A program made the position numbers and the translations under genes. The notes under the pieces were generated by a model. That model ran no database searches. It saw nothing but the letters and a program-made list of their open reading frames with translations, and was not told the origin of the DNA. Shown one piece after another: positions 29,034-33,750 of a DNA stretch of 33,750 nt. The number at the start of each line of letters is the position of its first letter. Positions within the stretch are counted from its first letter, which is position 1. Where the stretch lies: assembly GCA_004154925.1 (NCBI GenBank), contig QJNS01000723.1, forward strand, positions 1 through 33,750, read 5' to 3'. Source of the DNA: Monosporascus cannonballus. Taxonomy: Eukaryota > Ascomycota > Sordariomycetes > Xylariales.

Positions 29034-32000
29034 ATGGTAAGTTGTAGCCGAGCCGGCATACCGAAGTAGTACGGTACCTTATGTCTATAGGTGCTTTTCA
29101 AGCGGAAACCGGTGCAGTTTGTTCAGGCACCAAAGCTCGACGATGAAGCCCTGGAGGTAAGTGGCTTATATCAGCCCCTACAGCATACAATTTACCCATG
29201 CCCCGCTGACACATATGCCGCCCAGGTCTGGCATATACCCCAAACCGGGGAAATATTTTTATGTTACGATCAATATCTAAATCGGTAAGCCTAACCGTAT
29301 GCTTCGGGTGAAGACACGGGCTCCTGCTAAAGACTATGCCGCCAGTATGGACTTCTACAATCAGGTTAGTACTATACTTTGTCTTGGCATGTGGCCGTTC
29401 TTTTGCGACTGACCGGACCCCCCCCTCTAGCCGCGATTCATATGTCAAATATCTGGTCACTCTGGCCTGACCTTCTTCGATGCTCTCAAGAGTGAGGTAG
29501 GCGTTGTTCTTTTCTTCTTCTTTTTTTCTCCTGCCGTGACCGTCGCGCCTCTGATCGACCGTATAGCTTGCCGGCGCCGAGGAAGTCGAACAGGCCTTTC
29601 CGGAGGCACTTAAGGGTCCCGTATTACGGCGCGTCCAGTTTCAGACCATATCGAGAATCGATACGCTCGTCGACATGATCTATGAAGAATTTAAAGCCGA
29701 CTACTACCCGGGCGAAGCCGTCACGATCACCTTGGCCAATGGGGAGCGCTTGTCGGGCATAGTAAGAGACAAGGCGCGCTTGGGCAGCAAAGTGCTCCCC
29801 GATGGGACCCTGACGCAACCGATATCGCGATACTTCACTAGCATCGATGGCCGCCCCGACGAGGAGGCCGTTGTCGACAGCAATCACATATTCCGTGACA
29901 GGAAGATATTCACCAAGTCGGTTCTGCGGTCGTTCATCAAGAAGACGGTCACGCGAGAGTCGTGGACCGGAGCGCCGTGGTTGGTCAAGCACGACGTGGC
30001 CGCGCAGTATCATATCGATACCCGTGTCCCGCCGCATTTGCGATACGATAACAAGCTTATTGAGCGAAAGCAGCATCAGGCGCAGAGGAAGGCGCATCAA
30101 CCAGGCCAGAGCCCGCCAGAGTTGAATGGCATGGCCGGCGCTTTCCCGCCTTTCGGTACGGGTCCCGCTCGACTGCCGGAGCTGAAGCCGGCGCCGAAGA
30201 GCCATAAAGCGAAGACTCAGCAGCAACTTCCCCCACCGCATCCCGGGCCGCACATTAAAGGAGGGCCTAGTCTGTTTATCGGGGAGGACCCGGGTCCCCT
30301 TCCACATATGAACGGCAGCAACCCCTTTCAGTTCCCGGTACCGTTTCGGCAAAACATGCCGCCCCCGCCGCCTCCCGTCTTTGCTCAACCCGAACCGCCG
30401 CCGCCCCCTCCTCCGCCGAAGTACCCTATCGAGGACCTGCAGTTAGAGCCCCGGGAGGATTACGTTCGGCCGGCGCTGAAGTTCTTGTGCAGCGATCCCC
30501 CTGAGGGCGTCGTCGACAGCGGTGCGCGGAATGACAAAATACTAATGAAATCGATCGGACCCTTGCTGGAGACCTGGAACACACTGAATGTGTATTGCGA
30601 AATATTTAAGCTCGACTCTTTCACCTTCGACGACTTCGTCCAAGCAATGGAGGTCACCTCCGTCGATACGCCGTGCCAGCTGTTTACCGAGATCCATTGT
30701 GCGGTTCTCAAACACATAGTCAGTGCCGAGGCGGACGGAGGCAAGCTTCAGGTAACCCTGCCGGATCTCGACGAGGGAGACGAAGAGGAAGAAGACGAGG
30801 AACAAGACAGCTCGATGGCGACTCCCGAGCCTGAACCGGAGCCAAAGCCAGCGGGACGTGCCACTAGGAGCAGCCTAGCAAAGTTGGAGGCAGAAAGAAT
30901 AAAGGCCGAGGCTGCGGCAGCCGAGAAGGAGGGGACGCCGGAACCAGCAGTCAAACACCGTGCGCCAGATGCTTTGGCTGACTTCGACTGGATAGAGGCC
31001 TTGAAACAGCGACAGTTCAAGGACGGCGGCTGGGAGCTGATTATGGTCGGACTTCTGCATCAACTGTCCAAGAACCCTCGTCAAACTGAGGTTTGCGAGG
31101 AGTTGCTGGGCAAACTCGTGCCTCCGGACATCGAGCCAAGCAGGGAGACCGTTCGCGAACAGTACGGGAGTCTTGATATGAATCTCCGTATATCGGCTTT
31201 GCAGGTCATCTGCATGTTAATCGCCGATACTAAGGCTATGCGCGGTCACATAGAGGAATGCGCCGAAACAATGACGGGTTACCGTAAGGAAAAGATCGAA
31301 TGGCAAAGAAATCGCAAACAAGCGTGAGTATAGTCTTAATGCCCAGAGACCCGTCCGCTGCGCCATGCTGACACACTATAGCATTGAGGACCTCAAGGTT
31401 CTAAACGACCAGCGCAAAATCCTCCTTCCGGATAATATGCCTCCCTCGCCGCCGGAAGATGGCACTGAAGCTGCGAAGGGCAAAACCAACGGAGATGTCA
31501 AGATGACCGATGCCGAAGACACCCCGGACGAGCCGGAAGACGAGGTCGCTGATTCTGACGAAGAGACCCACGGCCGGCGCAGCCTTCGGAGGGGCGGTGA
31601 CCGCGCGGCTGAACGTCAGCGGAAGCGTGAAGAGCAAGAGCGGAAGAGAGAGGCCGAATTAGCTGCGAAGGTGCCGAAGCAGTCAAAACAGTTCTTGAAA
31701 GTCGTGAAGGATATCCAGAAAAAGGAAGACTACATCAAGAAGTGCGAGGAAGAAATTGCCGTCCTCGATAACGACCTTAGAGAGGCCGACTGTGGACGCA
31801 CCCGAGTTCTGGGAAAGGATAGATTCTGGAACCGATACTACTGGTTTGAGCGCAATGGCATGCCTTACGGGGGCTTGCCAAACAGCTCGACAGCCGATGC
31901 GGGCTACGCGAACGGTTGCGTATGGGTTCAGGGACCGGATGATATGGAGCGGGAAGGCTACATTGACCTTGCGCCGGAGCATCAGGACGAGTACAAGGCC

Positions 32001-32432
32001 AAGTTCAAGATGACGGTGCCACAGAGGAAGCGGATGGAGGAGGGGCGCACCAGCGTCTTCAATGCTCGACAATGGGGCTATTATTCCAATCCGAGCGAAG
32101 TCGACTCGCTCCTCAACTGGCTCGACCCGCGCGGCTTCAACGAGCTGAAGCTTCGCAAGGAGATCCTAACCTCCAAGGAGAAAATTGTCGAGGGAATGGA
32201 GAACCGAATGAGATACCTTAGCGCCGATGAGGCCCCCAAGGAGAAGGAGAAGGAAGCCAAGGAGGAGACAAAGCGCATGACCACCCGCACCAAGGCGCAG
32301 CCTTCCCCTGAGCCGGCCAGCTATCGCTGCCTCAAGTGGACAAACACCATGGCTATCGACGAGCTCGGGCATCTCCACAGTGAGGACCCGCCGCCGCCGA
32401 AGCCGAAGAAGGGGAGAAAATCTCGAGGATAA
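29034..32432 (+). CDS. ITC1: ISWI complex subunit Itc1 (WAC-DDT-WHIM protein)
   Basis: Seven exons, 29034-29036, 29091-29156, 29226-29284, 29346-29364, 29431-29496, 29567-31323 and 31382-32432, join in phase to 1006 residues. Exon 1 codes only for the start Met, and splicing restores the conserved start MVLFKRKPVQF. The WAC domain follows (about residues 20-125: VWHIPQTGEIFLCYDQYLNR, MDFYNQPRFICQISGHSGL). Next come a Pro-rich linker, the DDT domain (about 368-432, LKFLCSDPPEGVVD), an acidic stretch (DEGDEEEEDEEQ), WHIM1 (about 546-660, GGWELIMVGLLHQLS) and the WHIM2/3 region (about 796-815, RVLGKDRFWNRYYWFERNG). Itc1, the ACF1/BAZ counterpart, partners the Isw2-type ATPase in nucleosome spacing and repression. 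The charged helix around residues 735-795 may form a coiled coil. Exon 4 is 19 nt. Confidence 0.96.
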
Positions 32433-33750
32433 TCTCGAGGATAATGCGAAGTCTTAACGATTCGCGACTTGCCGCAAGGATTCTCGACGCAGCAACGAGA
32501 CGCATCGCCACCGACCTGTATGAATATCTAAACCAATTGCAGCAACGCAACGATATCCCATTCCCTACTGCGGAGTCGCGCAACCTATACAGACCCGTCC
32601 ATCCGGCAAGATAATCTACCTCCGTTTTGGCGAATTGGTCGCCACACGGTGGTGATTCGCTCCTCCCGTCTTGGGGTTCTCGATGGCAGAAGACATCTGC
32701 ATCTCTTCCCCCTATCTCGTCCGCCCCCTCCCCACACTCACGACGGCATCGTGAGACATGATGAACGTTAAAATTTCTGCTTTTTCAGCACATAGACATA
32801 TTATACGAGCATTTAACACATGCTGGCGCACCAGGCGTTTTGACGGTTTTCGGGTTTTCGGAGCCAGGGGTTGGCTTGTCGCTTAGACGTGCGGATGTAA
32901 ATGAGTGTCAACGGAGCGGACGGCGTCCACGGACAATGAGCATGGAAACGGGAGGGGCGGGTCATGTATGGCGCACGAGCGACTCATCAAAAATGATATT
33001 ACGTCTAAAAGTCCGGCCCACCCTATTGGTGTGGCACATCTCGACAACCCCATCTATTTTACGGGTCCTCACCTCTGCGCTGGAGAACAACTGCGGTGTT
33101 CCTCGATTTGCTCTTCCGGCGGCGTGTTTGACGTGGTGGTGGAAGCCTCCCGCCTAGGGCCGCTAAGTTCGTAGACTGCCCGACTGCATCCTAGGACGAC
33201 ATATTCTACCCGATCCTAGCGAGTGGCTCTCTTACGCACGCCACACTCGCTCTCTCCGGCTGAGCTGGACCGGACCCTGTGCCTTCGAGCGGGGAGGCTA
33301 TTTACTCTACGCTCTGCGCGCCTACCTAAATAGAGAGAATTTCAAGCGATTGCAATACGACGTGATGACCGTGTTTCTTAGTTTATGATATGAACCGGCC
33401 TCCTGATGGCTATGGCTTTTGTTCCGGGTGATCAGTTCGGCAATCCTCAGGCTATAGATCGGGGGGGGGATCGAATTTACCCCTTAAACTGACCCTTCGC
33501 TGGGAAAGGAAAAGGGGTGAAGGAGACAAGGCAAACACCCCATCTCTACAGGCCAAATCGCCCCGTTCAGCTATCACCCACTGTCCAAGGCCTCATACAC
33601 AGCCGGGACGAAGTAGACCAAAAGCCCAATGGCAACCACTAATAGACTTCAACCGACCGGCCCGGAGGAGCCACAATATCTCGGTCGACGAGCCGGATTC
33701 AGTCGGTCAGTCCTGCCTGTTTGTAAAACTGGGCGCCGGGCGGCGGGGGG
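32433..33750. other. Right-edge intergenic region downstream of ITC1
   Basis: About 1.3 kb. The first part is the ITC1 3' region. Small plus-strand frames at 32840-33174 show no family features. On the minus strand a short hydrophobic frame (33648-33574) could be the last exon of a gene lying beyond the edge. The window ends in GC-rich sequence with a G6 run. Confidence 0.45.
33574..33648 (-). CDS. Possible 3'-terminal exon of a small membrane protein (tentative)
   Basis: A 24-codon minus-strand frame ends at a TGA (33576-33574) and contains VAIGLLVYFVPAVYEALDSG, a plausible single membrane segment with a short acidic tail. It is preceded by CTATTAG, which could serve as a 3' splice site, with CTGAC-type branch sequences about 60-80 bases upstream. 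No upstream exon is visible inside the window and no family is recognised. A chance hydrophobic frame is a real alternative. Confidence 0.2.
   Translation of the reverse strand, partial: SLLVVAIGLLVYFVPAVYEALDSG

Noticed and set aside
29624..30388. 254-codon minus-strand open frame
   Set aside because: It lies wholly antisense to the main ITC1 exon, which has clear homology and splice structure. It shows Arg/Leu-rich shadow composition.
1..33750. Mobile elements, CRISPR arrays or defence-type systems
   Set aside because: I found no transposase, integrase or reverse transcriptase motifs, no long terminal repeats, and no regularly spaced direct repeats.

Overview
This window is nuclear DNA of a filamentous ascomycete (Pezizomycotina, most likely a Sordariomycete). 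The evidence is many short spliceosomal introns (about 45-190 nt) with GTRAGT-type donors and CTAAC/CTGAC-type branch sites, a Zn(II)2Cys6 regulator, a COP9 signalosome subunit, a complex I accessory subunit, an intron-bearing nuclear tRNA-Gly, and intergenic DNA rich in ACCTAGGT-like words. There is no sign of bacterial operons, phage, CRISPR or an intact transposon. All gene models were built by hand by joining exons whose reading phases agree and whose joined products match known families.

Layout from left to right: the 5' part of an unidentified disordered protein runs off the left edge (minus, 1-615). Next come a GTT1-like glutathione S-transferase (minus, 1559-2422), a four-exon 75-residue complex I accessory subunit of the NDUFB4/B15 type (plus, 3159-3693), and tRNA-Gly(GCC) with a 19-nt intron (minus, 4294-4383). 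SAP18 (minus, 4837-5812) and PRP18 (plus, 6539-7753) diverge from a shared 726-bp interval. COP9 signalosome subunit 1 (minus, 8093-9786) converges on PRP18. A 5.4-kb stretch with no convincing gene then leads to a 999-residue Zn2Cys6 transcription factor (plus, 15157-18679). After it come a PEPP-type Xaa-Pro aminopeptidase (plus, 20274-22897), a convergent L-type lectin cargo receptor (minus, 23484-24950), the ALG8 glucosyltransferase (plus, 25739-27407), and the ISWI-partner ITC1 (plus, 29034-32432). The last 1.3 kb has no clear gene, apart from a possible membrane-spanning terminal exon at the right edge.

The genes are mostly conserved single-copy housekeeping functions: chromatin (SAP18, ITC1), splicing (PRP18), cullin deneddylation (CSN1), respiration, and the ER glycoprotein pathway. 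ALG8 builds the N-glycan donor and the lectin receptor sorts glycoproteins, and the two diverge from one 788-bp intergenic region. There is no evidence of a new defence, mobile or biosynthetic system. The most unusual signals concern gene structure and DNA structure: two introns that appear to use GC-AG borders, an 11-nt microexon carrying the first zinc-cluster cysteine, a start codon that is an exon by itself, in-frame tandem donors in the lectin gene, a ~90-residue low-complexity insertion between metal ligands of the aminopeptidase, several long palindromes, and a T18G15 run.
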